64,000 nt of DNA from Marvania coccoides. Its lineage: Eukaryota > Chlorophyta > Trebouxiophyceae > Chlorellales > Chlorellaceae. The DNA is taken from assembly GCA_963854735.1 (NCBI GenBank), contig OY978098.1, forward strand, positions 1,536,001 through 1,600,000, given 5' to 3'. This document shows positions 41,983 to 52,881 of the stretch, piece after piece; within the stretch, counting starts at the first letter, position 1; every line of letters starts with the position of its first letter. The position numbers were made by a program, and so were the translations under genes. The notes beneath the pieces were generated by a model. The model saw only the letters and a list, made by a program, of their open reading frames with translations. It was not told where the DNA came from and did no database searches.

Positions 41983-44393
41983 ATGTTGAGGACCACACGG
42001 CAGCGCGCTGCCGAGGCTGCCGTCAACACCGAAGTGGCAGCGTTGCAGCGCGAGAACGAGCGCCTGCGCCTAATGGTATGCAACTCCCATTCCATGTTTC
42101 TCTCCTCTCTTTTCCTTATTATTATGTGACCATCACCGCTCCCCACCCAACCCTCTCCCCCTCCCCCTCTCGTCCACACGCCCCGCAGCTCTCCGAGCGC
42201 GTCTCTCACGGCGCCTCCAAGTCTGGCTACCTCAACAAGTACCGCCCCTACACCGTCAGCTCCCTGTGGGCAAAGCCGTGGGAGGCCCGCTACTGCGTGC
42301 TCCGTGGCCAGCGCCTCACCTACTTCCGCTCCGAGCGCGACATGCACTTTCCGCCCCGCGGTGAGATCAACCTCGCCGACACAGTGGTCGAGATGCAGGG
42401 CCTGCGCCGCCGCCGCTTCTGGACCTTCCAGGTCGTGGACAGGGCGGGAGTGGCGCTCATTCGCCTGAGCACCGAGGTTCACGCAGACTATGTGGCGTGG
42501 GTGGACGCGCTGGAGCGCGCGGGGTGCGTGCGGCGGGACGACTCTCGCAGTCCGGGGCCCTCCCATGCGGGGAGCCCCAGCAACAGCGGAATTTCCACGA
42601 TGGAGGACACCACCGACACCGCAGCCTCAGGGGGAGGCGGGCAGCAGCAGCGCAGTGGGCAGTGGCGGCATCAGGCGGGGGGCGGAGGAGAGGTTGACTC
42701 TGGGGCGGAGCAGCGGCTGCGGTCCCAGCCCAGCGGCTACACGAGCGACGCCTCGGATGTGGGGCGTCATCGCCCGCCGCCGCGGTCTTCCACGCGCAGC
42801 GCGCATCACGCGCGCGGCGGGGGGCCTGAGGACGCTTGCGCACCCGTGCACACCCAGCGCCGCGCGTCGCTGCTGTCTTCTGAGCGCATCACGGTGTCCA
42901 ATCAGAGCGGGCTATTGACGTTGGCGTTCATCGTGCTGGCTGCCACCAACTTCCGTTTGATTCTGGAGAACATGATCAAGTACGGGCTGCGCTTCAACCC
43001 GTTCACTTTTCTCCGGGCTGCGCTCACCCCCGCGGGCAACGGCTGGCTGTTTCTGTGCTGGCCGGGGCTGCTGGTGGTCAGCTTTGCCGCGCTGGGAATT
43101 GAGCAGTTTGCTGCGGCGCGGCTGGAGGTTGAGCTGCGGGAGATGGCGGCGGCGAAGAAGAAGCACGACGACCACGAGGAGGACGAAGGCGCCACGGGCA
43201 GGGGGCGAGTGGAAATTCGGACGGTCGAAGCGCTCGTCGGCTTCTTCAACTTTGTCAACACGACGCTGGCGCTGGCGGTGCCGTGCGCGGTGATCCACTA
43301 CACCGACGCAGAGCCCATCCCCGGGTTCGCGCTCACCCTGGCGTCTTCCGTGCTGTGGCTGAAGCTGGTGAGCTTTGCCCACGTCAACTGGGCCATCCGC
43401 AAGTGCCGCCGGCACAACCCTCGCCGGCCCTGCCCCGGGGAGACCCACTCGGGCCAGGAGCCTGCCTTCATCGAGGACGACGTGGTGGAGTACCCCAAGA
43501 GCCTGACTGCGCGCAGCCTGCTGTACTTTTTGGCGGCTCCCACGCTGTGCTATCAGCTGAGCTACCCGCGCAGCGAGCGGCTGCGGCTGCGATGGATGCT
43601 GCGGCGGGTGCTGATGCTGTGTGGTGCGCTGGGGATGATGCTCTTCATCATGGAGCAGTACATGGAGCCCACAATCGACAATTCGCTCAAGCCGCTTCGG
43701 GAAATGGTGAGGAGCTGGATGGCAAATATCATTGAAATACTTTTTTTGGAGGGGGGTTTGCGCACTAAATTTACATAAATATGCTTGTTTAAGTTTTTAA
43801 CAATGCTAATTTCCTTCCATTAACCTTTTAATCCTCAGGACTGGCTGCGCATGGCTGAACGTATCTTAAAGCTCTCCATCCCCACGCTCTACTTCTGGCT
43901 GGCCATGTTTTACGCGCTGTTCGACCTGTGGCTCAACGTGCTGGCCGAGGCCACCCGCTTCGGCGACCGCGAGTTCTACAAGGAGTGGTGGAACGCCACC
44001 ACGCTGGGCGAGTACTGGCGGCTGTGGAACATGCCGGTGCACAAGTGGATGCTGCGCCACCTCTACTTCCCGCTCATCGGGGGCCACCTCCCGCTGCCTG
44101 GTTTCCACGGCCGCAAGTGTCCCAAGTTCCTGGCGGGCGTCATCGTGTTTTGGGTGTCGGCGCTGTTCCACGAGCTGCTGGTGGGCGTGCCGCTGCACAT
44201 GCTGCGGTGGTGGGCGTTCTGGGGCATCATGATGCAGGTGCCGCTGATGTGGGTGACCGAGCTGCTGAAGAATCGGTTCAAGAACGACCGAGTGGGCAAC
44301 ATAATTTTCTGGGTGTCGTTCTGCTTCCTGGGGCAGCCCCTCGCGCAGATCCTGTATTTCCACGACTGGCGGAAAAAGACGCAGGCGCTCTGA
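41983..44393 (+). CDS. DGAT1: Diacylglycerol O-acyltransferase 1 with N-terminal PH domain
   Basis: Exons 41983-42075, 42189-43706 and 43839-44393; 721 aa. DGAT1 is an ER membrane MBOAT enzyme that makes triacylglycerol from diacylglycerol and acyl-CoA. Residues 1-31 form a helix (AALQRENERLRLM). About 40-140 is a pleckstrin-homology domain (SKSGYLNKYRPYTVSSLWAK, RYCVLRGQRLTYFRSERDM, ending ADYVAWVDALERAG). A disordered Gly/Ser/Arg linker follows to about 290. The MBOAT part starts SSERITVSNQSGLLTLAFIV and has SYPRSERLRLRWMLRR, FYKEWWNATTLGEYWRLWNM, PVHKWMLRHLYFP and the catalytic His in SALFHELLVGVPLHM (about 647). PH-domain DGAT1 forms are known from some green algae; the usual land-plant enzyme lacks it. 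It converges with the kinase gene, 96 bp between stops. Confidence 0.93.
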
Positions 44394-44477
44394 GAGCAGA
44401 GAGGCAGTGAGAAAGTGCATTTGATTGGAAAAATGAAAGAATCAGTCGGTTTTAAATACGTTTTAAATAATCATGTT

Positions 44478-44482
44478 TGTAA
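44478..44482 (+). terminator. TGTAA polyadenylation signal of DGAT1
   Basis: TGTAA 85 nt after the DGAT1 stop and only a few bases before the stop of the convergent kinase gene, so the DGAT1 transcript probably overlaps the kinase coding end. Confidence 0.45.
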
Positions 44483-44489
44483 ACTAAAT

Positions 44490-46900
44490 TCAGTCGAGGA
44501 CGTCGAACTCGTCAGAGTCCAGATTGATGACGCCGTCAGAGTCCACGCGGCGCAGCCCCCTGCGAGCGTCCACCGCAGCCCTCTCGGCCTGCAGCCTCGC
44601 CGCTTCTGCAGCCCGCTCCGCTTCCATTCCCGCCCTGGCAGCTTGCGTCCTCGCTGCAGCCCCCGCCCGCCGCGCCTCCTCCGCCGCCCGTTCCCCTGCT
44701 GCTGTCGCAGCATACCCGAGCTTCTTGTCAAACGCAGCAAATTCATCGTCAACTGCATTTGCTTCATCGTACTCTCCTCCCCCCAGCGCCTCTTCTTCCT
44801 CATCGACAAATGCGCCAATCTCTCCCCTCGTTGCCGTAGTCTCCTCCAGGTGCGCGTTGATCACCTCCGCCAGCCACTCCTGCTCGATGGGGTCCAGCCC
44901 TTCCCCCAAAATAATCGACTCGATGCCCTGCTTTAAAATCAACTGCGTCTGCGGCTGGCCGTTCACGTACGCAACCACTTGCATGGCGGCGCCTGCGAGG
45001 TCTGCGCTGCGCCCGCCCACCTCCTTCAAACTTCCTTTGCTCCAGTCCACCTCCGCGTTGGCGTCTCGCCCCTTCAGCCCCGCCAGCTGCTGCTGCAGCG
45101 TCCACTTGCCCAGCCCAATCTCCAGCCGCTCCCGCAGAAACTGCCGCCCAAAGGCCGACTTCAGCAGCGACGCCCCAGCGAACCAAAACGGCAGGGAGAA
45201 CAGCGCAAACAGCACGCCGCCTCCTGCCAGCGCGCTCACCGTCCAAAACGCCACGAAAGCGTTCCAGGCCACCGCAAACGCGCCGGTGGAGGCAAAAGAG
45301 GAGTCAAACTGAGCCGGAGGGATGTCAATCTCCAGGCGGGGGCCTTTCTTCTGCACCCTGATGCGACTGCCGGGCGGTTTCCGCAGCGAAACAGCCTTGC
45401 CAGAGGGCCTAACATCCACATACGCAGGCTCTCTCTGCTGAGTTTGTTGTGTTTTCTGGCGAAACACCGAGCCAGAGATGTTGCCGCCGCTGCGACTGCG
45501 AGGCTGTTGCGGCGCCGCCGCTTGAGGTCTGCCCCGCCCCTCCAGCACCGCAATTGCCGCTTCGGGCGTCAGTCGGTCTTCCAGCACGGGTTCCAGCAGC
45601 CCTTCCACCAGCAGCTCCATCTTGGGGCTCATTGTCACAGTGGAAAGGTCCAGTCGCATGCGGTCCAGCGGGAAGGCGCTGGGCGGGCGGCCAGACAGCA
45701 GGTACAGCAGCGTTCCGCCCAGCCCGTACAGATCCGACGCCGGCATCGCTGCCCCTCGGAACTGCTCTGGCGCCATGAACCCGTAGGTGCCGACAACAGT
45801 GCTGCCAGGGAGATCTGATCCCGAAGCTGCCGCCGCCTATAAATGGAAAGTCAGTCATCAATCGATTAATTGCGATTACTAGTATACAAACGCAGTCTTG
45901 ATTATTGCACGCTTTTAACGCATATTTTTTCAATACAACCACTGACCTGCACCCCGCCAAAATCCACCAAGAACACTCGGCCGCCAGTGCGCCCGCCTTC
46001 GATCACCACGTTGGCCGGCTTGACGTCGCGGTGCACCACGGGGGGGCGGCGGGTGCCCAGATACTGCAGCACGTTGAGCAGCACCCGCGCAATGCGCGCC
46101 ACCTCTTCCTCATCGCCCCTCCACCCCGCCGCCACCATCTGCTCCAGGGAGGCGCCCTCCGCGAGCTCCTGCACCAGGAAGAAGCAGCGGTCTGTGGCGG
46201 AGTCCTCCTCAAAGGAATCGATGTAGCGCGGGATGTTCTCGTGGTCTAAATTTTGAAGAATTTGGGCCTCGCGCTGAAACAAGTCGAGCTGCTTCCTGTT
46301 GGAAATATTGAAAAGGAAAGAGGACGAAATATTGGTAGAAAATAGGGAATTGAACACTCATCATTGTATTTTTTTTCTAATTTTATATTCTAGTTAAAAT
46401 AAGTGTAAGAGAAAACGCACCAGTCTCTCAAGGTGCGCAGAGAGCAGGCCTTCACCGCCACAAAGTGGCCGCTGTCGCGGTCGCGGCATCTGTAGGTCAC
46501 GCCGTTGCCGCCACGCCCCAGCACGGCGTCCACCTCGTAGTGCCAGCCCAGCACGGTGCCTGGTGGGAAATCTGAGGCTCCGTTGGGGCGGTCAGCCGTA
46601 GAGGCGGTAACCACAGACAGCCTGCGACGAGCATGATCGCCTAGAAAAGCACGAGTTTAGAATTTTGGAATTTTTGGGGGTCTTAATCAGTGCTGAACTG
46701 GCGTCACCTGCTGCTGGTCTCGATGCTTTCAATTTGAGCGATCTCGAAGGTTCACGACCAACACCCCACAAGAATGACGATCCCTTGGGCTTTCGGAGGT
46801 TGGATCTTGCGTACACTGTGGGAGCTGTACCCACATTGCTGTCAATGTGCGAAAGGCCCTTTGTTGAAGCTAGATTTAAAAAAGTAGCACTGGAGTTCAT
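44490..46900 (-). CDS. Cyanobacterial-type Ser/Thr protein kinase with membrane segments, plastid-targeted
   Basis: Four exons: 46900-46708, 46640-46421, 46295-45947 and 45836-44490; 702 aa. The N-terminus (MNSSATFLNLASTKGLSHID, later Arg/Lys-rich) looks like a plastid transit peptide. The kinase domain has the Gly loop VLGRGGNGVTY, the VAVKAC lysine, HRDVKPANVV, VDFGG, TYGFMAPEQF (activation segment) and DLYGLGGTLLYLLSGR. DFG is intact. A PP/Q-rich linker and a beta-like stretch (RIRVQKKGPRLEIDIP) lead to two close membrane segments (AVAWNAFVAFWTVSALAGGG, VLFALFSLPFWFAGASLL), then a cyanobacteria-like domain and an Ala/Glu/Arg coiled coil (ERAAEEARRAGAAARTQAAR) with an acidic end. Kinases of this build resemble Spk kinases of cyanobacteria and their plastid descendants. 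The substrate is unknown. Confidence 0.83.
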
Positions 46901-47163
46901 CGTCCCTGCAGGACCTTTCGGAGGTTGATGCAATTAACAATTGAAAATAGATATAAATCGACTATTTAGAACAGCCATTTCGACGACTTTCGGGGACTCG
47001 AAAAAATCGTGCAGGCAGAGTTATCTTTGATATTCAATTTCTCACTTGCCACTTGCATTATATAAATTTCAAAGCAACACATTAGGTTTGCCTAGAAGCG
47101 TTTAGGGCCCGCCTGAAGACCAATTGTCAGCTTATTTATTATCCGCAGCATCTGAGATAAAAA
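46901..47163. promoter_or_regulatory. Shared divergent 5' region of kinase and TPR-PB1 genes
   Basis: 263 bp between the ATGs of two diverging genes, AT-rich, no exon seen. Bidirectional promoter use is inference from spacing. Confidence 0.35.
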
Positions 47164-49370
47164 ATGGCCGCCGCCGCTGATGCTGTGCAGGTGAGCGCAA
47201 GTGCAGTGGTTTGAAGCGTTGGTCTTGCTGATGGAAATAGTGTGCGACCCGGAACATTGCGTGAATGGTTGGCACCTGTGGGAGAGATGGATGAATGTTC
47301 GATGTGGCCACGCCCGGCCCCCAATTCCCTTCTCTCCCCATCCCCAACCCACGCACACCTCCCGATCGACACTTCACCCCTGGTTCCGCCACCCAATTCC
47401 TCACCTTTTTCTCACTTTTTTGTGTGTGTTGTTCTCGTTGCTCCCAGGTCACCCTGAGCTCCCTCAAAGAGGAGGGCAGCCGCGCGTTCGCCATGAAGAA
47501 GTACGGCGAGGCCACCGCCGCCTGGGACCGCGCCCTGGCCATGGAGTCGCTGGCACCTGCCGACGCCGCCCTGCTGCACAACAACAAGGCCGCCTGCCAC
47601 ATGGTGGCCAAGCGCTACAAGGAGGCTGTGGAGGAGTGCAGCGCCGCGCTAAGCAAGCAGCCAGAGTACTTCAAGGCGCTGGTGCGGCGGTCCAAGGCGT
47701 ACGAGGCGCTGCGTGAGTATAAGGCCTCACTGGCCGACCTCCAAAAGGCCAACAAGCTGGAGGCCGCCACCGAGGACAGCCGCGCCGCGGAGCGCCGCGT
47801 CAAGGACCTCTCCATGGGCAAGACCCCCGCCGCCAACGGCGCCGCCGCGCGCAAGCTCTCTGCGGCCGCCGCCGCTGCCCCTGCCGCCCGCGCCGCCGCC
47901 GGCAACCAGGTGACCATCCCGGTGAAGCTGTCGTTCGGCAACGATACGCGCTCCTTCCACATCTCCCCCAGCGCCACCTACCACGATCTGTTGGACCACG
48001 CCCGCACGCTGTTCCCCAATGCCGGCCCCTTTGCCATCAAGTTTGAGGACCGCCAGGGCGACCTGGTGACCATCGCGTCGCGCAACGACATCGGCCGCGC
48101 GGTGCAGGAGGCTGTGGAGGCCGTGGACCGCAAGAAGGTGGCAGCCGGCTTCATCCCGGCCGTGAGGATGCAGGTGGTGAAGGTGGCCTCCAAGGAGGAC
48201 GTCCCCCGCGCGCCCCAGGACGAGGAGGCCGCCTACATGCAGCGCATGATGGCGCAGATGGCGCAGATGCAGCGCTTGCAGCAGGCGCAGGCGGGTGCCA
48301 AGGCGGCGCAGCAGCCGGCCGAGCAGCAGGCCGCCCAGCAGCAGCAGCAGGTGGTGGTGGACGAGTGGATCCTCCACTTTGTTGACCTGCTGAAGGAGAC
48401 CCTGGGCATCGATCCTGACCGCACGGTGGAGCTGCAGGAGATCGGCAACGACCGAGTGAACGCTGCGTACGCCACCATGATGGAGAGCGACAAGGCGGCG
48501 GCGCTGCTGGACGAGGCGGAGGTGAAATTCAAGGAAAGCGCCGCGATGTCGATGGTGATGCAGGCGCAGGTGCACGAGGCCAAGGCGACGCTGCTGATGC
48601 AAAAGGCGGCGGCGGAGGGCGCGGACGCCAGCACGATCGCGGACGCGGTGGAGGCGCACCTGGCAGCGGCAGAGGCCAAGATCGCCGACGCCCTGGCCTA
48701 CTGCACCCCCTTCATCGACGGCCACCTGGCGCTGAGCAACATTGACCAGACTCGCGCCAAGCTGGTCGCCAACTACCTCCAGGAGCAGGTGCGCCCCAAG
48801 GACGACATCGCTGACCCCGCGGAGCGCCAGGCCGCTGAGGAGGCCGCCACCAAGGCCGCCGCCGCCAAGGCCGTTGCCCGCGTCACCGCGGCAAGCGCCG
48901 CCGCCGTCGAGCCCCACATGGCGGCGGCGTACGCGCACATCCGTGACGCCATGGACGCCATGTCGCAGGAGGAGAAGGACAAGGCGCTGAACGAGCTGAA
49001 GCCGATGGCTGACCAGACACCTGGAGACCCAGCCGAGGCCACCTCTCTCAAGGCCAACCTGCTCATCAACCTGGGCAACGCACACTACGAGCACAGCCTG
49101 CTGCGCGCGGCGGGTGGGCTGGACTGGAAGGAGCTGGTGCGCAAGGCGCAGGAGCTGTTCAGGGAAGCCAAGGCGGCGGAGGTTGACATCAGGAACGCCC
49201 TCAAGGGCCACCCCAAGGCCGCAGAGATGGAGGACATCATTGGGCCGGAGCCGGAGCCGCCCGCGGCGCCTGCTGCTGCCGCCCCCGCCGCCGCTGCTGC
49301 CCCCGCTGAAGACGCGCCCAAGGGGCTGCCCTCGCTGGGCCCCCGCAAGAAGAAAGAGTCGTCGTCTTAA
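47164..49370 (+). CDS. TPR and PB1 domain protein (plant PHOX-like cochaperone type)
   Basis: Exon 1, 47164-47190, codes for only nine residues (MAAAADAVQ); a 257-nt intron follows; exon 2 is 47448-49370; 649 aa. Three TPRs (about 12-120): LKEEGSRAFAMKKYGEATAA, LLHNNKAACHMVAKRYKEAV and FKALVRRSKAYEALREYKAS. After an Ala-rich hinge the PB1 domain (about 155-245) reads VTIPVKLSFGNDTRSFHI, then FAIKFEDRQGDLVTIASRND, with the acidic OPCA-type segment DRQGDLVTI. A Gln/Ala linker precedes a helical C-terminal domain with TPR-like elements (LIDLGNAHYEHSLL-like sequence LLINLGNAHYEHSLLR) and an Ala/Pro tail ending KKKESSS. Plant Phox proteins share this TPR-PB1-helical layout and interact with HSP90 or myosin. 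It is single copy here, and a partner cannot be assigned. Confidence 0.85.
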
Positions 49371-49808
49371 GGTAGAAGAGGCACAGCGAGCGAGGGCGCG
49401 ATGAATGTGAGGTACATACAATTTTTTGATACTAGTATAGAGTGTGTGAGTGTGTCGTACGAACAAAGGCAAGGCAAAACTTTTTCAACTCGTCTAGGAC
49501 ATCTAAGGCAGGGGGGAGTGCTGTCCGGTCTGCCTGTCCCCTCCCCTTCCTAAAAAGCAGTTCAATTTTTTCCTTTTCCTTACACACAATCTTTTTTCTT
49601 GCCTTTGCTGATTTTTTTGGGTGGCTGCGCTTCGTTCTTCTTGGCGTTGATTGAAACTCGCCTGTTTGGCTCGCTGAAACACACATTTCTAAAATTGTCC
49701 CGTTATATCTCGATACTTAAAACGTTATATACCCTCCATTTTAAACAATAACAGTTCAACGTACAACAAGCAACAAACCAACACCAGCGCATTCATTCAT
49801 TCATTCAT
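49371..49808. other. Convergent 3' spacer with ATTC microsatellite
   Basis: About 440 bp between convergent stops, AT-rich. Five or so ATTC units lie at 49791-49810. No gene recognised. Confidence 0.45.
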
Positions 49809-51248
49809 TCATCTGTCAAAAGGCATGAACCCAGGCCCCGCTGCTGCCTGAGGGTCCAGCCCCTTGATTTGATACTGCAGCAGCCGGCAATCCACGCCCC
49901 CAATCGTCAACGGTATCCGCTTGCCCGCGCGCAGCTTCAGAAACTGCGTGGGCTTTGTCGACCCCGACAGAATGAACGCGTCCGCCCCGCCAGCCTGCCG
50001 CTTCAGAAACGCGCCCAGCCCGCTCCACGCCTCCGCCAGGTCTTCCTCCTCCTCCCCGTTGTCCCCCCTCCAATCCCTAGCCTCCCCTCCCATCAGACGC
50101 CGGCCCCACGGCGGGTTGCACATCACCAGCGTCGGTTTTTTGGGCAGCTCCCAAGTTCGACAGTTTCCGTGGTGCAGACGCACTAAGTTGTCCACCCCCG
50201 CTGCCTTGATGTCCCTGGAGGCCAGAGACAGCGCTCCCGCGTGCCGGTCGTTGCCCCACAGCTCCACCTGAGCGTCGGGCCGCCGCTCCTCGTGCGCCGC
50301 GTCCACCGCCGCCTTCCACGCCCCCATCGATGAGTCTGTCCACCCCAGGAACGGCCACCACCGGCGGTATATCCCCGGCGCGGTGCGCGTGGCCATCAGC
50401 GCCGCTTCGATCAAGAAGGTGCCGCTGCCGCACTGCGGGTCTGCCAGCCCCTGCCAGGAGCCGGCCTCCACCGCGCGGTGCCACCCCGCCAGCATGAGAC
50501 ACCCCGACGCTGCCGCTTCGTTCAGCGAGGCGGCGTGCATGGCTTGGCGGTAGCCTCGTCTGTGCAGGGACCGCCCGGAGGAGTCTCGGTAGATGGACAG
50601 CTTGTCTTGAAAGGCGGTGACGAACAGAGGGAGGTCGGGGCATCGGCCAGACTCGGGGGGGTCCGGTTTGGCGCCGCGTTTGTCCCGGATGGCGTCGCAG
50701 ATGGCGTCGCGTGCGCGCACCGACAGCAGCTGCGAGTTTGTGAAGGAGGAGCCGTAGATGCGGGCATCCACGGCAAAGCATTGGCCTAAAAAGTAATGAA
50801 AAAGAAAGAAATGGCGTTAAGATTGATATTTAAGAGAGAAGTGTTTGAATGAACCTTTATTTTCCTCACCAGGCTTGAGCTGCTCTGCCCAGTCTACCGT
50901 CTCGCGAAATGCCTCGTAAATGGAGTCCCCAGCGGGAATACTGGGGTCCAGATCCACCTCCACCATTAGATCCAGCACGCGGATGGCCGACCTCAGCCAC
51001 AGGTTGGCTCTGTACATGACGGCGGCGTCGCCAGAAAATTTGACTCCTGCCTTGCCGATGCAGATGTCCTGCGCGCCAATGTTTGGCGAGTCAAGCTCCT
51101 CAGCTACTATCTCTTCTAACCCTGGATGGCATGTTGCGAAGAGCGTGCGAGCTGCGGCCGCACTCGTGGAGATTTTACGATTCACTCGGCTTTTGGGGAG
51201 TGCCGCGAGCCGCAGCATCGGGGCTGCCGTTAATTTAGACGTCAACAT
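49809..51248 (-). CDS. THUMP-domain RNA guanine-N2 methyltransferase (RlmL/UPF0020 type), organellar
   Basis: Exons 51248-50870 and 50785-49809, with an 84-nt intron; 451 aa. It methylates guanine in large-subunit rRNA or tRNA with SAM. The first 40 residues (MLTSKLTAAPMLRLAALPKS, RVNRKISTSAAAARTLF) form a targeting peptide. THUMP region about 40-170 (FATCHPGLEEIVAEEL, GKAGVKFSGD, NLWLRSAIRVLDLM, joined LKPG/QCFAVDARIYGSS). The methyltransferase has GRSLHRRGYRQAMHAASLNE, the SAM loop DPQCGSGTFLIEAAL and the catalytic motif CNPPWGRRL (about 348). NPPW at this point is the N2-guanine signature. The C-terminus (LRAGKRIPLTIGGVDCRLLQY) matches the family. The bacterial homologue carries a second Rossmann methyltransferase domain (RlmK) that is absent, so it resembles plant and cyanobacterial single-domain forms. 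Confidence 0.85.
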
Positions 51249-51403
51249 TTTATTTCAATTTTTTATAATTAATGCAAACGACTTGGGAGGTATTTATTTA
51301 AAACTGAAAATGTAAGGTTGCAATTGCCGCCTGCTGCCGCTGCCTCTCTTTGCAATTATCTCTTTTTCAATTTCAGGCCAAGTTTTCTTTGGAACGACTT
51401 TTT

Positions 51404-51670
51404 TCACCACAAGCAATTTCTTTCCTTTAGGGAGCCGTAGGAAGATATCCCCAGCCTCCCACCAGAGGAGCTGTGGCGGTGCGCTGGGTGAGCTCCACCG
51501 GTTGTACTCTCCCAGCGTTTAATGGAGATACAGGGACAGAGGGCGGTGGACAGCTTGGCGTTGATGATCGTGTTAAATAAATTGCAGACGAACCGCAGCG
51601 ACTTTAGGTCTGCTGCAGAGAGCTGGGAAGGCTCCAAAGACGCCACGCTGAGGATGGCAGAAAGAGGCAA
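51404..51670 (-). pseudogene. Fragment of an F-box/LRR-type gene
   Basis: An 88-codon frame with VASLEPSQLSAADLKSLRFV followed by CNLFNTIINAKLSTALCPCI. This resembles the start of the LRR gene at 20865 (VLEIIVSLSPPVLTDIGDKG then SLRLVNKPAKAILDS): a hydrophobic helix, then DxKSLRxVNK/CN and I-A-K/DS. No LRR follows, so it is a truncated copy. Confidence 0.45.
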
Positions 51671-51880
51671 ATTTTCCGTAGTTTAGAATTTGGACTATGC
51701 GGGAGCGCTGCAAAAATAATAAAATTGGTTAATTAATCAATTAAATTGGACCTTAAATTGCAGCATGAAGCATGAAGAGAAATATATGAAAAAAGCCAAC
51801 TGCAACAACAGAACGCACAGGCCACAGGCCTATTTGTGGCAATTTTAAACATTTTTAATCATTTGTTCAAGATTATCGAA

Positions 51881-51966
51881 GCGTTAACAGAGACGGCAAC
51901 AAAGGCCACACAGCAGAGAGGCAGACTGGGTCCTAACAATTATGCCAGGAGCAGCCTGCCGCATGG
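51881..51966 (+). repeat. Interspersed repeat, copy B
   Basis: Ordered matches to 16402-16492 (copy A). The two copies differ in the sequence that follows, so the shared segment may be the end of an element. Class unknown. Confidence 0.5.
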
Positions 51967-52005
51967 AGTTCTAATGAACTCCATGCGGTTCTAATGAACT
52001 CCATT
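51963..52005. repeat. Palindrome with adjacent direct repeat
   Basis: ATGGAGTTC at 51963-51971 pairs perfectly with GAACTCCAT at 51976-51984 across a TAAT loop. GTTCTAATGAACTCCAT then recurs at 51988-52004. The combination suggests slippage at a hairpin. Confidence 0.6.
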
Positions 52006-52221
52006 AGACCAGAGGGCTCCCTCGAGAATTATGCCCACTATCTTACAATCGGATGTCAAAAAATGTGATGTTATTGCCTCGCTGAGGAGAAGGAAGGAAG
52101 TCTTATGGAAGCTGACACCTTTGGCTGCTTTTTTCTGATGTTCAATCAAATGTTCAAATTTCAATCTAATGAATTTCCTGAATTTCCATTCAAACTAGTT
52201 AACCACATATATGCCCGCACA

Positions 52222-52310
52222 ATGCTAGGCCTTGGAGCTGTCCTGCTGATGCTCATCTCAACGCTGGGAGCGCGGCCTCACCCCAGCCTGGCATCATACA
52301 TACATTACAG
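52222..52310 (+). other. Candidate signal-peptide exon of the tocopherol-cyclase-like gene
   Basis: ATG at 52222 encodes MLGLGAVLLMLISTLGARPH and ends at ACAG/GTTTAA with phase 2. The downstream gene lacks a start, and an AAG acceptor at 52882 has matching phase, but it has no pyrimidine tract, so the link is tentative. Confidence 0.3.
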
Positions 52311-52485
52311 GTTTAAAGTCCGCACAAAGAAGCAGCTAAGGCAACATAGCAGACTGGCACCGAAGTGCAAGCAGAAATAATAATAATAAATTGATGAATG
52401 AAAATGAGAATAAAGAAAGACCAAAGAAAAACCAACCGCTAAAAGAAAAAGAGAAAAGAATAACAAAGGAAAAGAAAAGAAAAGC

Positions 52486-52881
52486 TTATATCCAACCACG
52501 CAGCTTCTCGTACTCGCCAGCGTCATGGCTGGCTTTAATGAAAGAAGCAACCTGCTTCGGAGCTTGCTGCAGAAACTGAAAAAGATTCAAAGGAGAAAAA
52601 GGGGAAGACGAAGAAGAAGATGGCGCGTCAGGGAATAAAGATGGGTAGGATGCCCGCATTGCTACCAACGAAGGGCATGTGCAATGAAAAACCATGTGCT
52701 CTTCGTCCTCGCAAGAACCAGAAGCACACAAGCGGCATGTCCGATGCGAATGCGGCCGCCCAATGTAGCGCCCCGTCTCCACCCCAAGATGATGAGAGCT
52801 GCAGCGGAATCTTGCCAAAGAGACCCGCCGCGGAACCGAAAGGACAGAAGAAAGGTACGGCTGCAAAATATAAGAACTCAT
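52486..52881 (-). mobile_element. LINE (non-LTR retrotransposon) 3'-terminal fragment
   Basis: The minus strand encodes the typical C-terminal zinc-binding tail of LINE ORF2: RRVSLARFRCSSHHLGVETG, then C-x2-C (CRLC), and EDEEHMVFHC giving H-x4-C, with FIKASHDAGEYEK near the stop at 52486. The reverse transcriptase and endonuclease parts are missing; the fragment stops at about 52881, as in a 5'-truncated LINE insertion, which is the common outcome of incomplete target-primed reverse transcription. Downstream of the stop (52380-52485) the minus strand is T-rich, compatible with its 3' untranslated region. The long minus frame continuing above 52881 is only the antisense of the cyclase-like gene. 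Confidence 0.68.

Larger units (their letters stand above)
51249..52221. other. AT-rich region with gene remnant and interspersed repeat
   Basis: About 970 bp without an intact gene. It holds an LRR/F-box remnant at 51404-51670, a repeat at 51881-51966 and a short inverted repeat at 51963-51984, each listed separately. Confidence 0.4.

Noticed and set aside
47727..49472. Minus-strand open frame of 581 codons
   Set aside because: Antisense of the TPR-PB1 gene; no recognisable motif, His/Leu/Val/Gly-rich shadow.
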